From NCBI GenBank assembly GCA_946800325.1, contig OX326959.1, positions 40,414,908 to 40,478,907 of the forward strand: a stretch of DNA of 64,000 nucleotides. The letters are read 5' to 3'. The notes below the pieces were generated by a model. The model ran no database searches. It was not told where the DNA came from and worked only from the letters and a program-made list of their open reading frames with translations. The position numbers and the translations under genes were made by a program. Source of the stretch: Luzula sylvatica. Lineage: Eukaryota; Streptophyta; Magnoliopsida; Poales; Juncaceae. Numbering within the stretch: the first letter of the stretch is position 1; every line of letters starts with the position of its first letter. Below, one piece after another: positions 10,515 through 21,663 of the stretch.

Positions 10515-10739
10515 ATGTCTTCTCCTGATTACCCAAAACCCCTTAAAAAGCGGCACCCTGCTTGCCCAGGCAAGGAACGGTGCACATTTTCAAGCTGATG
10601 TCATAGACGATCCTCAAACACTACAAGATTCTCACATTATTATTGTCACGAGTTTGGGATCCATCGTGATCGTCCCATAAATCATCATTCCCACTTGCAA
10701 TGGCGTCGGCGTTTCATGTTGTACTTTAATATCCTATGA
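10515..10739 (+). pseudogene. Type C small Cys protein, nonsense-mutated, unit 1
   Basis: The frame matches the 74-codon type C genes of units 2-4 from MSSPDYPKPLK through KRHPACPG. Codon 28, the third signature cysteine (TGT elsewhere), is TGA here, truncating the product to 27 residues (stop at 10596-10598). The rest of the frame remains open to 10739. The N-terminal KRHPACPG part could still be translated. The 52-kb copy at 62743-62967 shares the change. Confidence 0.7.
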
Positions 10740-11730
10740 GAAGAAGAAGAAGAAGAAGAAGAAGAAGAAGAAGAGATAAATAATATAAGTTTCTGTATTA
10801 GTTAGATTTTTTGTTATCACTGATATGTGTACAGGCATGGAAAATATTTTGGCAAAAAAGAAAATAAAAAAATAAGAATATTTTGTAAAAGATTTTGTTA
10901 TATCAAATGATATCTTTAATTTCATTTATATACTTATGGAGATTACTGATTATCTCATGTTTTTGAAAATTATTATGGCCCATACATATATTATGAATGT
11001 TTAAGGACAATTGGTCTTTTGGAAAACATTTGGGAACCCCTTATTTTTTAGTGAAAGAGTCGAAATTTCTTAATAAGACATTAATACATGGGCTACAATG
11101 AACAGAAGAAAATAAACCATTTTTCCTACATAAAAAATTCCTTCAAAATATCTTGTCCAGGCGAGGAACGGTGCACATTTTCAAGCTGTTATCATAGACG
11201 ATCCTCAAACACTACAAGATTCTCACATTATTATTGTCACGAGTTTGGGATCCATCGTGATCGTCCCATAAATCATCATTACCACTTGCAAAGGCGTCGG
11301 CCCTTCATGTTGTACTTTTATATTTTATGAGAAGAAGAAGAAGAAGAAGAAGAAGAAGAAGAGATAAATATTATAAGCTTCTTTATTAGTTAGATTTTTT
11401 GTTATCACTGATATGTGTATAGGATGGAATATATTTTGGCAACAAAGAAAATAACAAAATAAGAATATTTTGTAAAAAAATTTGTTATATTAAATGATAT
11501 CTTTAATTTCATTTATATACTTAAGGAAATTACTGATTACCTCATGTATTTGAAACTTATTATGGCCCTTACATATATTATGAATGTTGACAATTGGTCT
11601 TTTGGAAAACATTTGGGAACCCCTTCTTTTTTAGTGAAAGAGTCGAAATTTCTTAAAAGAAATTAATACGTGCGCTACAATGAATAGAAAGTATACATAA
11701 AAAATTCCTTCAAAATATCTTGTACAAACT
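10566..11730. repeat. ~591-bp tandem duplication that produced D, unit 1
   Basis: Copy one runs from 'ccagg' at 10566 to 11156 and copy two from 11157 to about 11725. The junction word 'cttgtccagg' resembles 'cttgcccagg' in C, suggesting microhomology. A GAA microsatellite follows each stop codon ('atgagaagaagaag'). Unit 4 lacks the second copy and so shows the pre-duplication state. Confidence 0.8.
11088..11330 (+). pseudogene. Type D, N-terminally altered duplicate of C, unit 1
   Basis: An 80-codon frame whose residues from CPGEERC onward match C (with cysteines at C-x5-C-x4-C), but whose first 22 residues (MGYNEQKKINHFSYIKNSFK and on) come from non-coding DNA downstream of C. It arose by tandem duplication of about 591 bp starting inside the C signature at 'ccagg' (10566 and 11157). 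It keeps the cysteine that C has lost in this unit but lacks KRHPA and any obvious TATA box. Probably untranslated, though the frame is preserved in units 1, 2, 3 and 5. Confidence 0.5.
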
Positions 11731-12019
11731 CTTCATAGTAGCTTCATTGGAAAGTTCATTTGTAATTAAGACTTATTCTTGTAAAATTTATTAATAAGGA
11801 CATTGAGTAATAATCCGACACTTATTTAGTAGGAGTTCTACTAAAAAAGTTAGAATCAGCCGAGTTGAAAAAAAAATTGGACGGTTGATAAAAATATCTA
11901 AAAAAATGGAAAAAAATATAAATATATTTAAAAATTGGAAAATATTATAAGAAAAAATTCAACTAATAAAAACTAAAATTACGACATAACATAACATAAT
12001 TTTGAAAGTTAGAATCGGG

Positions 12020-12069
<50 letters not shown>

Positions 12070-13080
12070 AGAAATGTGTGTATACATATATATGATAGAA
12101 ATTTGTGTATACATATATTCATGTCAAAATTATATATATATAGAGTCTGGCTAGCCCGCTTTTAATAGTACGAAACTGATTTATGCTATTAATTTTTGCA
12201 TCGTTAGATCCACATCAAGATTTTGATTTGGTAATCAAATAATTCTTGAAGGATAAATTTTTCACACCGTTCATTTGTATCAAATTAAGTACATTGTTAA
12301 ATTCATAGCATTTAATACTCAATTGAATGTAAATAAGGAAATTATATGTAGAAAGTATATTGTCACAATGTCAATCAAACCTTGATTCATTTTATACACA
12401 CACAATAAAATGTTGACTTGCTTATCGCTTAAACAGGTTAACTTATACTAAATAAAGTGATGAAATGCTTAAACAACTTAACTTAGACACTCCAATGAGT
12501 CTGTATAAAATATTTTTATACTCGAAGTGATTCATTCGAACGGGAGCCTAAGAGTCCGTTCGAATAAACCATTCTCTGTCACATTTTCTGGGTTAATTTC
12601 AAATTACACTCGTATTAGTCCGTTCGAACGGAGCCTAAGGTTCGTTCGAAAGATTCACTCTCTGGAACTTAACTTTACATAATCATATTATGCACTTAAT
12701 TAAGTCCCTGAATATTCATATTCATATATCCTTATATATACATATTTACTGTCGATCAAAAATTGTATTTCCTTCCTATATTAAATATTTGAATGTCAAT
12801 TTTGTAACTAAAAATTAAATATATTGAGAGAGTAATTATAAGGTTTTAATATATTTTTTATTAATTATTTGTAACACCGTATTTAATTTTTTTCAATCAC
12901 CCTCTACTTTATAAAAATAAAAATAGTGGCAATTATATTCTTGATAAAATTGAATAGAAACTTTGTCTCCAAATTTTAATTAGTATATTTTTATGCTTTT
13001 TCCTGTTTGGTCATTCAGCCACGTCATCGAATTCATGAGGATCGTCCGATGCTCTTATAATTTTACTTGATGAATCTCAG
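11731..13080. other. Intergenic, no gene, unit 1
   Basis: AT-rich region with an AT microsatellite. A short block with repeated 'cgttcgaacgg'/'cgttcgaat' words lies near 12530-12650. No coding evidence. Confidence 0.5.
12022..12066. repeat. (AT)n microsatellite, unit 1
   Basis: About 45 bases of alternating AT. The same site is about 40 bases in unit 2 and about 104 bases in unit 3. Confidence 0.95.
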
Positions 13081-13090
13081 CCATCGATTG

Positions 13091-14058
13091 TTATATAAAC
13101 TCGGTCTGTATGCATTGTTGTGTACTCAAAGATATTATTCATCTAGGTGTACATTGGACCACGTCCATTCAACTTTTCTTGCAAAGAAAACATATACACC
13201 CCCTTTCTCTTTCCTCTATCTCTAGATCATTCGGCTGAGTGCAAAAGAAAAAAACCCTAGCCACGAACCGAGGAGGCGGCGATGTCCATTTTTCTGAAGA
13301 AAAGAGGCTATTATTTTGCCACGATTCTCCGGATTTGCGATTTCTTTCCATCAAAGCCTAGACGGTGAAACCATAGACGCTGAGACTCCACACAAGTCCA
13401 AGATGAGACGAAATCCACGGCGGCCAGGTATGCCGTTCTTCCTCATTTTTTGCAGATTTCTTTACCTCTTTTTTTTTTCTTTTTTTGTTCTTTTTTCATG
13501 AGATTTTGAAGATTATGTTCATCCGTGGTTTATTTTCTTGATTATGTGGTTTATTTTCGTTAATAAGGCTTTTAAAATCTATTAGCGTTTCCAATCTGTT
13601 TCAAATGCTCGATTTTCGAATGTAATCTTGACTGTTTCTCCCGTATTAATCGACATATCCGACTAAATCTGGATTTTCGGTATTTTTACCTGATTTTTGG
13701 ACTTGGTTTTACTAAATCTGCAGTAAATCTGTTTTGCCCAATTTGGATGATTTTTGTTATTACTAATTTGAAATGATCAGCTATGATTTGAGTTGTAAAT
13801 CATGGTCGACTTCAGTGACTTGCTTTTTTGAGTTGTAAAATCATTGCTAAAATAAAATTCGAGCAGAATTGTTTTCAACTTCTTTATGATTTTTCGTTCA
13901 TTGGTATTTCTCCTTAAAGTTAGTATCTTTAGTGGCAATTGTTAGTTAATTCTTTAACTTGATCTTTTTGTGTGAATTGTATATGTTTTGTTAAATTTAT
14001 ACTGTCTAATTTGAATTCCCCTCTTTGCTGCAGAGTTCAACAAATCTTTTGAATCCAG
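13091..14058 (+). other. 5' end of a spliced transcription unit (leader exons), unit 1
   Basis: A TATA box ('ttatataaac', 13091) is followed by an exon ending at 13427 with a canonical donor (cggccag|gtatgc). A 606-bp intron ends ttgctgcag|agttc, then a 25-base exon (14034-14058) ends with a second donor (ccag|gtaaaa). An ATG at 13403 would read MRRNPRRPEFNKSFES across the junction. An earlier ATG near 13282 gives only 26 codons. In unit 3 the same leader runs on into a calmodulin-like pseudogene; here it is cut at 14161 by a CACTA fragment. Product unknown. Confidence 0.4.
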
Positions 14059-14161
14059 GTAAAATTATAAATCTTTTTCTTCTTCTATTCCTTACCAATT
14101 TTTGATAGTCCAACTTTTAGTGAATTCTTTACTGATAGAGAACAGAAACAACATTTTTCAA

Positions 14162-15243
14162 CGTCGGCAGTTATCACCGGCGGTGCACTTATCACCGGCG
14201 GTATTCTTATTTTCAACGTCGGCAGTTATCACCGGCGGTTAACTTATCACCGGCGGTAATCTTATTTTCAACGTCGGCATTATGACCAGCGGTGCTATTA
14301 TCACCGGCGGTATTTTTCTTTCAACTTCGAGTATTATCACCGGCGGGGATTTTTCTTTCAACTAGCGAAAATGTAGAATCGATATGTTTAATATTAATAT
14401 TATGATTAATATTAATTATTATTATGAAAATATGATGATGATTATTATAAGTATCATTATTATGATTATTATGATTATTATTATGATGATTGTTTATTAT
14501 TATGATTATTGTATGATTTTCATTATTATTATTATGAGGCTTCTAGCGAGAATGTAGAATCGATATGTTTAATATTAATATTATGATTAATATTAATTAT
14601 TATTATGAAAATATGATGATGATTATTATAAGTATCATTATTATGATTATTATGATTATTATTATTATGATTGTTTATTATTATGATTATTGTATGATTT
14701 TCATTATTATTATTATGAGGCTTCTAGCGAAAATGTAGAATCGATATGTTTAATATTAATTATTATTATGAAAATATGATGATGATTATTATAAGTATTA
14801 TTATGATTATTATTGTTTATTATTATGATTTTCATTATTATTATTACGAGGCTTCTAGCGAAAATGTAGAATCGATATGTTTAATATTATATTATGATTA
14901 ATATTAATTATTATTATGAAAATATGATGATGATTATTATAAGTATTATTATTATGATTATTGTATGATTTTCATTATTATTATTATTTTCATTATTTTT
15001 CTGATAATTATTAATATTCTGTGATTTTCAGTGGGGGTATTAATTTTCAGTGGCGGTACCGCCGGTAAAACAAAGCATTCAAGAGAAGTTTTAGCTTTTC
15101 AATGGCGGTACCGCCGGTGAAAGTATTCAGTGGGGGTAAATATTTTCAATGGCGGTACCGCCGGTGAAAGTTAAATAATCAGCGGGGGTTGCTTGTTTCA
15201 AAGGCGGTACCGCCGGTAAAAGAAGTGTTGTGCAAATATTTTC
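14162..15243 (-). mobile_element. CACTA (En/Spm) derivative, truncated at both ends
   Basis: Carries dense subterminal repeats: 'ttatcaccggcggt' at the left and the palindromic 'ggcggtaccgccggt' at the right, with a minisatellite between. The unit 2 copy extends further right to an intact CACTACTAGAAA terminus, which identifies the superfamily. Here the right end is lost at 15243, fused to the start of unit 2. No transposase is present. Confidence 0.7.
14362..15000. repeat. ~130-181-bp minisatellite inside the CACTA derivative
   Basis: Four units each begin 'ctagcgaaaatgtagaatcg' (14362, 14543, 14724, 14855) and continue in ATT/ATG-rich sequence. Unit lengths are about 181, 181, 131 and 145. 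The same array is in unit 2 at 23955-24595. Confidence 0.85.
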
Positions 15244-15836
15244 GTAATAATAATTCAATTTCACCATGTAATTTGTTCAATGAAAAACCTCCACACATTG
15301 GCCACCTTTCCAGAAATTCAATTTCACCATGTAAAAGTCATGCAAAACTTTGGATGATTCTTCTCTCGAAACCAAGAGTGCATAATTCAAAGGTCAAATG
15401 TCAGGATTTGTAATTTGTTCAATGAAATTTGAAGAAGAAACCAACATATGTTTTTATTCTCATCATTGTTGATCTCTTTTCAGACTCGGGCCATGCGATA
15501 GGTCCAAAAAATTCGAATTTCGGATCCAACAGTTTAGATGATTCAAAATTTTCAAAATACATGATTTGTCCAGTTAAAAATATTTATAATTACAATAAAA
15601 CAATAGAAATTCTTGTGATTCATTGGTAAAAAATAATTATCTCTCTTCTAAGAAGTCATGAGTTCAAATACCACAACATATAATTTTAGATTTTTTTTTT
15701 CCAATATAATGAAAATAGGAAAAAAATTTGATCTAAACGAGATTTGAACTTTGAATCTCATGAATATTTTTGGAGCCTTAACCAATAAATCACACAATAG
15801 ATTGTGACAAAATACGTTAACTTTTCTTCAAACAAA

Positions 15837-15947
15837 TTAATTGTATACGGGATTCACTTTCAAACTAGGCTTCGCGTACTCGAAAACTTGGGACCGGACA
15901 TGCCTCTTTTGTGCTGAAAGAATTTTGTTCGACGCCTTCGTTTTCAT
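15837..15947 (-). pseudogene. Type F relic, unit 2
   Basis: Same 36-codon frame and 7-bp signature deletion as the unit 1 relic at 4311-4421. Confidence 0.35.
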
Positions 15948-16251
15948 ATTTTTGACGTACATAGAAGTAAGCACAAGAATATATTCAATACTTTTTATTT
16001 AAAACGTAATTTTGCATGTAATTTATACTCATTCCCTGGCATTTTCACTTGCTTTTATACTATATATTATTTAATATTTACATCATAAAAACTTCACCTT
16101 TTTTTACACCATATCTATAACAAGAAGTATTCACGACCTTCCTTACAAAATAAAATATCCAAAATACCATGACTATTTTCTACAACAAAAATAACAAAAA
16201 AAATCATGTTCATCAACGGGTTATTGAACGAAAACGGTGAATATGAGCTCG

Positions 16252-16470
16252 CTACATCGAATTACTAATCACACTGATCTCCAATATTGGCGCCGTAGTC
16301 ATAATTGTTTGAAACGTAATGATCATTGGTCGAGCTTTCACAGTAGGAATTCGTATTTGGAGGCCTTGTTTCTCTTCTATGTGGACAACCCGCAATCTGG
16401 CACGTTTTCCCGGACATGCAGGGTGCCTCTTTGAATTAGTATTTGGAGGTCTTGTTGCCGGAGAGGACAT
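16252..16470 (-). pseudogene. Type A, frameshifted by a 4-bp deletion, unit 2
   Basis: Starts normally with MSSPATRPPNTNS then KRHPACPG. A 4-bp deletion ('gttttcccgg' where intact copies have 'gttttccttcccgg') then shifts the frame. Cysteines 2 and 3, His32 and the native tail are lost. The shifted frame stays open for 51 more codons (…ISNSM), giving a 72-residue product, so it could still make an altered protein. Promoter and TATA box are intact. Unit 3 shares the deletion. Confidence 0.75.
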
Positions 16471-16652
16471 GTTCCGATTATTTCGATTCACTTCTTTTAA
16501 TAACAAGGTAGGAATATATAGTACTTTCGTGGACCGGAGTACTTCGAGATTGAAGTTGGAGAAAATTTGCAGTAGATTGAAATAGGTTTTGAAATAAGAT
16601 AGAAATAGATAGAAAATTAGAAATAGGTCTTGAAAATTTTGTATGTTGTAAA

Positions 16653-16660
16653 TATTTATA
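16653..16660 (-). promoter_or_regulatory. TATA box of type A, unit 2
   Basis: TATAAATA on the minus strand, about 185 bases upstream of the frameshifted A start. Confidence 0.55.
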
Positions 16661-16778
16661 GGAGAGGAAGGGAGAGTGTTGTATGGAAATTACATTGAAA
16701 TGTCCATCATTAGAGAATGGAAATGGATCATTCAGCGAGCTAATAAGAAAAAGGTCCCAAAACCAATGCAATAGTATC

Positions 16779-16779
16779 C

Positions 16780-16828
<49 letters not shown>

Positions 16829-16889
16829 CAATAAAAATAATAATAATAACAACAACAACAACAATAATAATAATAATAATAATAATAGG
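16779..16889. repeat. (AAT)n/(AAC)n microsatellite upstream of A, unit 2
   Basis: About 110 bases of AAT with AAC and AAA interruptions. Frames here of poly-Asn, poly-Leu or poly-Ile are artefacts. Confidence 0.9.
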
Positions 16890-18605
16890 GTTTTTTTTTG
16901 AGAAATTAAAACTAGGGTTTTGAACAAATATCAAAGTTTCGCAAAAATACACCCCACAATATAATGTAGTATATATCCCCTTTGCAAATAACACTATACG
17001 GTTTTCCTATATATTGCCCAATTAATAGTTAGATTCATACGTTAACACAATATATTTTTGGACGAAATGTGATTTTAATATTAAAAAGTCACCAACATCA
17101 AAAAACAAATTAATCTTTTTGTATATGCATTAGAACGTTTGATATTATTTGCGAACATTAATTGCAATAATTTTCTTTTTTGATCATTTGTGTGACCAGC
17201 ACAGGAATTTCATTTTTTAATAGTTGAAATTTCATTGATATTGTTTTTCAAGCATTTCTTCCTAACTAAGAATTCTTGAGATTTAGTAAACTACTATATG
17301 TTTATTAGCTCAACATGAAAGCAGATGAAAATTAGAAAAATAGAAAACGTGTGCAATTCACAAAGCAATTAATTAAAACCGAGTAAACTAGAAATAAAAT
17401 AATAAACAAAGGTTGACGTTTAAAAATTTCTAGTATAGTCCCTGAACTTTAATATTTTTCTATATTTTATTTAATATGGAATTTCTTGGAATGTTCGCTA
17501 ATTATAAACCTTTCATTTATCATTAGTTTATAGAAACTTTAACTTTGATAATGGAGGGCAAATAATGAACATTCAAAGAAGCAAGCTAGTCATGGTATAT
17601 GGAAATAAGGGATATGAGTACAATTTATCCTATGTCTGAGAGAAAGGCATTACAACCTTGAAATAAGGGATATGAGTAAAATATTGAACAATTATAATCG
17701 AGTTGATTGAATGCTTGACACAAAATGTTGAAGAGGTTATGTGTTCTAGTTCCATCAGCATCAGCATCATATAAAAAATATATATGTATCAATAATGACA
17801 AGAGACCGCTTGTTCGGCGTCATTCGAGAAAAAAAGAAACTAAACCAACTAGCTAATTGTGATGTTTCAGTTCATGTTCTATGTGTAAGAGAAAGGCATT
17901 ACAACCTTGAAATGTAGATGGAGATTATGATCCTAGATCTTCCTCATTATCATTATACAGGGTGTTTATTTTTTCAATCACAAGAAAACAGAAAATAGCA
18001 ATTACATAGTTTGTTCTTTGTTCAATTCTTAATCGGCCTCTAATTACTTACGCATTTTTATATAAATTTATGTTTGTATTTATTTGGCCATAAATTTTTT
18101 CTGATGGGATAAAATAGAGAAACTTTACGATCAAGAGATCATCAGAATCTTTAAACTAAACCAATTCAAGGGAGCAGCACAATCTTTAAGACGCTGTAAT
18201 TCGCTGATCGAGATAGCATCAATATCGTGCCTCTGATTAGATGAAATCTCATAAAATAATTCAGAACTCAAGCAAAAGCCTTCGCAAAATTCCGAAATTC
18301 TAGATAAAGAAGGAGCATGAATATCGTGCCTCTAAGAGATGGAAATAGATCTTAATGGAGCATAATAGATCTAATTATGTTTCACATAATTGAGTTATTT
18401 TAAATTACATTTAAGATTCAACAGAAGAGTAAATCAGAAAAATAGATTATTTCACAAGAATAATTCATTGCTTATAACAATTTTAACATGAATACACAAA
18501 CAACTTTTATCATTGAAAAGCAAAACAAACGCATCCAAAATAATCTTGTTCTTTTTTTTTATTTTTCTTGCACACGAAACAAGTCCTAAATAAACTCGAC
18601 CAAAA

Positions 18606-18815
18606 TCATTTAAGACTCGTCTGCCTATCTTGGAGTAACAAAAACAGAAATAAGAAGAATAGAACTCGACACTCCTCGTCTGGATCGAGCCGTGCGGCTC
18701 TATACGCTCCTGCGCCAATATTATGAATACACCCTGACAACTTGCACCTCTTCTTTCCTGGACAAGCTGGATGTCTTTTAAGGGATTGCAAACTCTTCTT
18801 CTCAGAGGAATACAT
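18606..18815 (-). CDS. Type B small Cys protein, unit 2
   Basis: A 69-codon frame matching the unit 1 B protein with few changes (for example AYRAARLD in place of AYSAARLD, and a final SLK in place of SFK). Signature cysteines 18, 24, 29 and His31 are kept, and the TATA box is present upstream. Intact and probably the functional B of this unit. Confidence 0.6.
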   Translation of the reverse strand: MYSSEKKSLQSLKRHPACPGKKRCKLSGCIHNIGAGAYRAARLDPDEECRVLFFLFLFLLLQDRQTSLK

Positions 18816-18908
18816 CTTGCTAATTTCTAGTGTTAAAGTTAGATTATGAATTGGAAAAATTTGTCGGATAAATGAGAGATGAATATAGGAAATGTATTTT
18901 GCATCCTC

Positions 18909-18915
18909 ATTTATA
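18909..18915 (-). promoter_or_regulatory. TATA box of type B, unit 2
   Basis: TATAAAT on the minus strand, about 95 bases upstream of the B start. Confidence 0.55.
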
Positions 18916-20000
18916 GGGGACTTTGGGTAGGTTTTAATTTTATTAGTATGAAGTTTCCTCCGTTGACTTGAAAATAGTTCGATTATATATAAAATGAATT
19001 AAGAGCGGAAAATACGTGGAATAAACTAGGCAAAATTGGAGGAAAATACTAGTGAAAATGGATGGTAAGTTAAAGAGTTTTAAAGGGTAATGCATTCCTT
19101 TACTTATTGCCCAAGTAGAGACTATATAATAGTTTATTCGTTATAAGGACATGCAAACTAATTAACAGACTGCTGTGGATTAATCCGACAACTATCTTAA
19201 TCAGCGATTTACTGTGGCAGAAATATAATGGCCTATTATATACTCCATATGCATATAGTCGGAATTTATATGGTCATTTAAAGTTTAAACTCAATTAGAT
19301 TCATATCGTTTAAATTCATGAAAATAATAGACATGATACAACAAGTAAAGTTTAAATTCAATTAGGTTAATGTCCATTTTGGATAAAATCAACTTAATTA
19401 ATGTCGGGTAAAATTAGATGACATTTAATTTTATCAAGTTAGAGAACTAATCAGGATTTTAGATTGCACAAGATGAAAACTTGAAAGTCAAATTAATCAA
19501 GGATTAGAAGTTCCAAATTTTCTTGATTAATTAGATTCATTTTAGTTTAATATTTTAAATACTTTATATCGATCAATAAAAAAAATACTTTATATCGAAT
19601 CTGGCTAAATAGATAACCACATCGCAAATGCCACATAAATTCCAGGAAGTTTCTTAGTTGAATTGAGGAAATCAATTAAATCAGCTCTATTTATCCGAGT
19701 GCAAAAGAACTTAAAAATATTATTTTTTGTTTCTTTTATAATATATATATGAGTTTAGTAAAATCCAGCTACTCAATGTAGCTGGCTTAATAAAAATAGC
19801 ATGAAGAGAAAATACGTGTTCGATATATAATTCATGATTATCGAATTTATTTAAAAATAAAATAAAGGAAAAAACGTGTTTGGTTTTTTTCAGTATAGTC
19901 CTGGACTCTTGTGAACTTTCATTAGTAGTCACATAAGTTCCAAGCATTTTCTTATACGCAAACTCCATATAACCGCCTTATACAGCTTTACAAAAGCCCT

Positions 20001-20018
20001 TATATTTATATATACTAT
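20001..20018 (+). promoter_or_regulatory. TATA region of type C, unit 2
   Basis: 'tatatttatatatactat' about 100 bases upstream of the C start. Confidence 0.55.
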
Positions 20019-20115
20019 ATGTCCTTTCAACTCCCAACTCCACAACTAAGAAAATATTAATCCTTCAAACCCTAAAACCGCAAACAAATATTAATCCTAA
20101 GCCTCAAAAGGGATC

Positions 20116-20340
20116 ATGTCTTCTCCTGATTACCCAAAACCCCTTAAAAAGCGGCACCCTGCTTGCCCAGGCGAGGAACGGTGCACATTTTCAAGCTGTT
20201 CTCATAGACGATCCTCAAACACTACAAGATTCTCACATTATTATTGTCACGAGTTTGGGATCCATCGTGATCGTCCCATAAATCATCATTCCCACTTGCA
20301 ATGGCGTCGGCGTTTCATGTTGTACTTTAATATTCTATGA
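20116..20340 (+). CDS. Type C small Cys protein (KRHPACPG family), unit 2, intact
   Basis: Unrecognised 74-residue protein. It begins MSSPDYPKPLK, with KRHPACPG at 12-19, cysteines at 17, 23 and 28 and His30 (C-x5-C-x4-C-x-H), then a Ser/Asn stretch, HYYC (Cys44), and a His/Arg-rich tail (GIHRDRPINHH… to RRRFMLYFNIL). The basic, His-rich tail distinguishes it from A and B. No signal peptide. The stop TGA overlaps the start of a GAA microsatellite. TATA box about 100 bases upstream; divergent from B. Function unknown. Confidence 0.6.
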   Translation: MSSPDYPKPLKKRHPACPGEERCTFSSCSHRRSSNTTRFSHYYCHEFGIHRDRPINHHSHLQWRRRFMLYFNIL

Positions 20341-20682
20341 GAAGAAGAAGAAGAAGAAGAAGAAGAAGAGATAAATAATATAAGTTTCTGTATTAGTTAG
20401 ATTTTTTGTTATCACTGATATGTGTATAGGCATGGAAAATATTTTGGCAAAAAAGAAAATAAAAAAATAAGAATATTTTGTAAAAGATTTTGTTATATCA
20501 AATGATATCTTTAATTTCATTTATATACTTATGGAGATTACTGATTATCTCATGTTTTTGAAAATTATTATGGCCCATACATATATTATGAATGTTTAAG
20601 GACAATTGGTCTTTGGGAAAACATTTGGGAACCCCTTATTTTTTAGTGAAAGAGTCGAAATTTCTTAATAAGACATTAATAC

Positions 20683-20925
20683 ATGGGCTACAATGAACAG
20701 AAGAAAATAAACAATTTTTCCTACATAAAAAATTCCTTCAAAATATCTTGTCCAGGCGAGGAACGGTGCACATTTTCAAGCTGTTATCATAGACGATCCT
20801 CAAACACTACAAGATTCTCACATTATTATTGTCACGAGTTTGGGATCCATCGTGATCGTCCCATAAATCATCATTACCACTTGCAAAGGCGTCGGCCCTT
20901 CATGTTGTACTTTTATATTTTATGA
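20683..20925 (+). pseudogene. Type D, N-terminally altered duplicate of C, unit 2
   Basis: Same structure as unit 1 D: a 22-residue N-terminus from non-coding DNA joined to the C-type CPGEERC…C module. One substitution changes INHF to INNF. Expression is doubtful. Confidence 0.45.
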
Positions 20926-21617
20926 GAAGAAGAAGAAGAAGAAGAAGAAGAAGAAGAAGAGATAAATATTATAAGCTTCTTTATTAGTTAGATTTTTTGT
21001 TATCACTGATATGTGTATAGGATGGAATATATTTTGGCAACAAAGAAAATAACAAAATAAGAATATTTTGTAAAAAAATTTGTTATATTAAATGATATCT
21101 TTAATTTCATTTATATACTTAAGGAAATTACTGATTACCTCATGTATTTGAAACTTATTATGGCCCTTACATATATTATGAATGTTGACAATTGGTCTTT
21201 TGGAAAACATTTGGGAACCCCTTCTTTTTTAGTGAAAGAGTCGAAATTTCTTAAAAGAAATTAATACGTGCGCTACAATGAATAGAAAGTATACATAAAA
21301 AATTCCTTCAAAATATCTTGTACAAACTCTTCATAGTAGCTTCATTGGAAAGTTCATTTGTAATTAAGACTTATTCTTGTAAAATTTATTAATAAGGACA
21401 TTGAGTAATAATCCGACACTTATTTAGTAGGAGTTCTACTAAAAAAGTTAGAATCAGCCGAGTTGAAAAAAAAATTGGACGGTTGATAAAAATATCTAAA
21501 AAAATGGAAAAAAATATAAATATATTTAAAAATTGGAAAATATTATAAGAAAAAATTCAACTAATAAAAACTAAAATTACGACATAACATAACATAATTT
21601 TGAAAGTTAGAATCGGG

Positions 21618-21663
<46 letters not shown>

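Larger units (their letters stand above)
1..11781. repeat. Copy 1 of a ~52.2-kb-period segmental duplication
   Basis: This stretch recurs at 52219-64000 in the same order and orientation. The offset is 52218 at the left and about 52225-52228 further right, the drift coming from small indels such as a longer G-run in the second copy. Only scattered substitutions separate the copies, so the duplication is recent or an assembly duplicate. The repeat may extend beyond both window edges. Confidence 0.95.
3256..14161. repeat. Cassette unit 1 (F, A chimera, A, B, C*, D, leader exons)
   Basis: First copy of the peptide-gene cassette. It is longer than the other units because about 500 bp around A is duplicated and a MITE-bearing block is inserted between the two A copies. 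It ends in the leader-exon region, fused at 14161 to a CACTA fragment. Gene state: one chimeric A, one intact A, intact B, nonsense C, D present. Confidence 0.85.

Noticed and set aside
14162..15240. CRISPR-like or centromeric satellite array in the 'caccggcggt' repeats
   Set aside because: The sister copy ends in CACTACTAGAAA, so these are CACTA subterminal repeats, and the host is eukaryotic.
16478..16927. Long minus-strand open frame of poly-Leu/Ile, and plus-strand poly-Asn frames, also at 29603-30111 and 40184-40628
   Set aside because: They are readings of the AAT/AAC microsatellite joined to the A promoter; frame and length change with repeat number.
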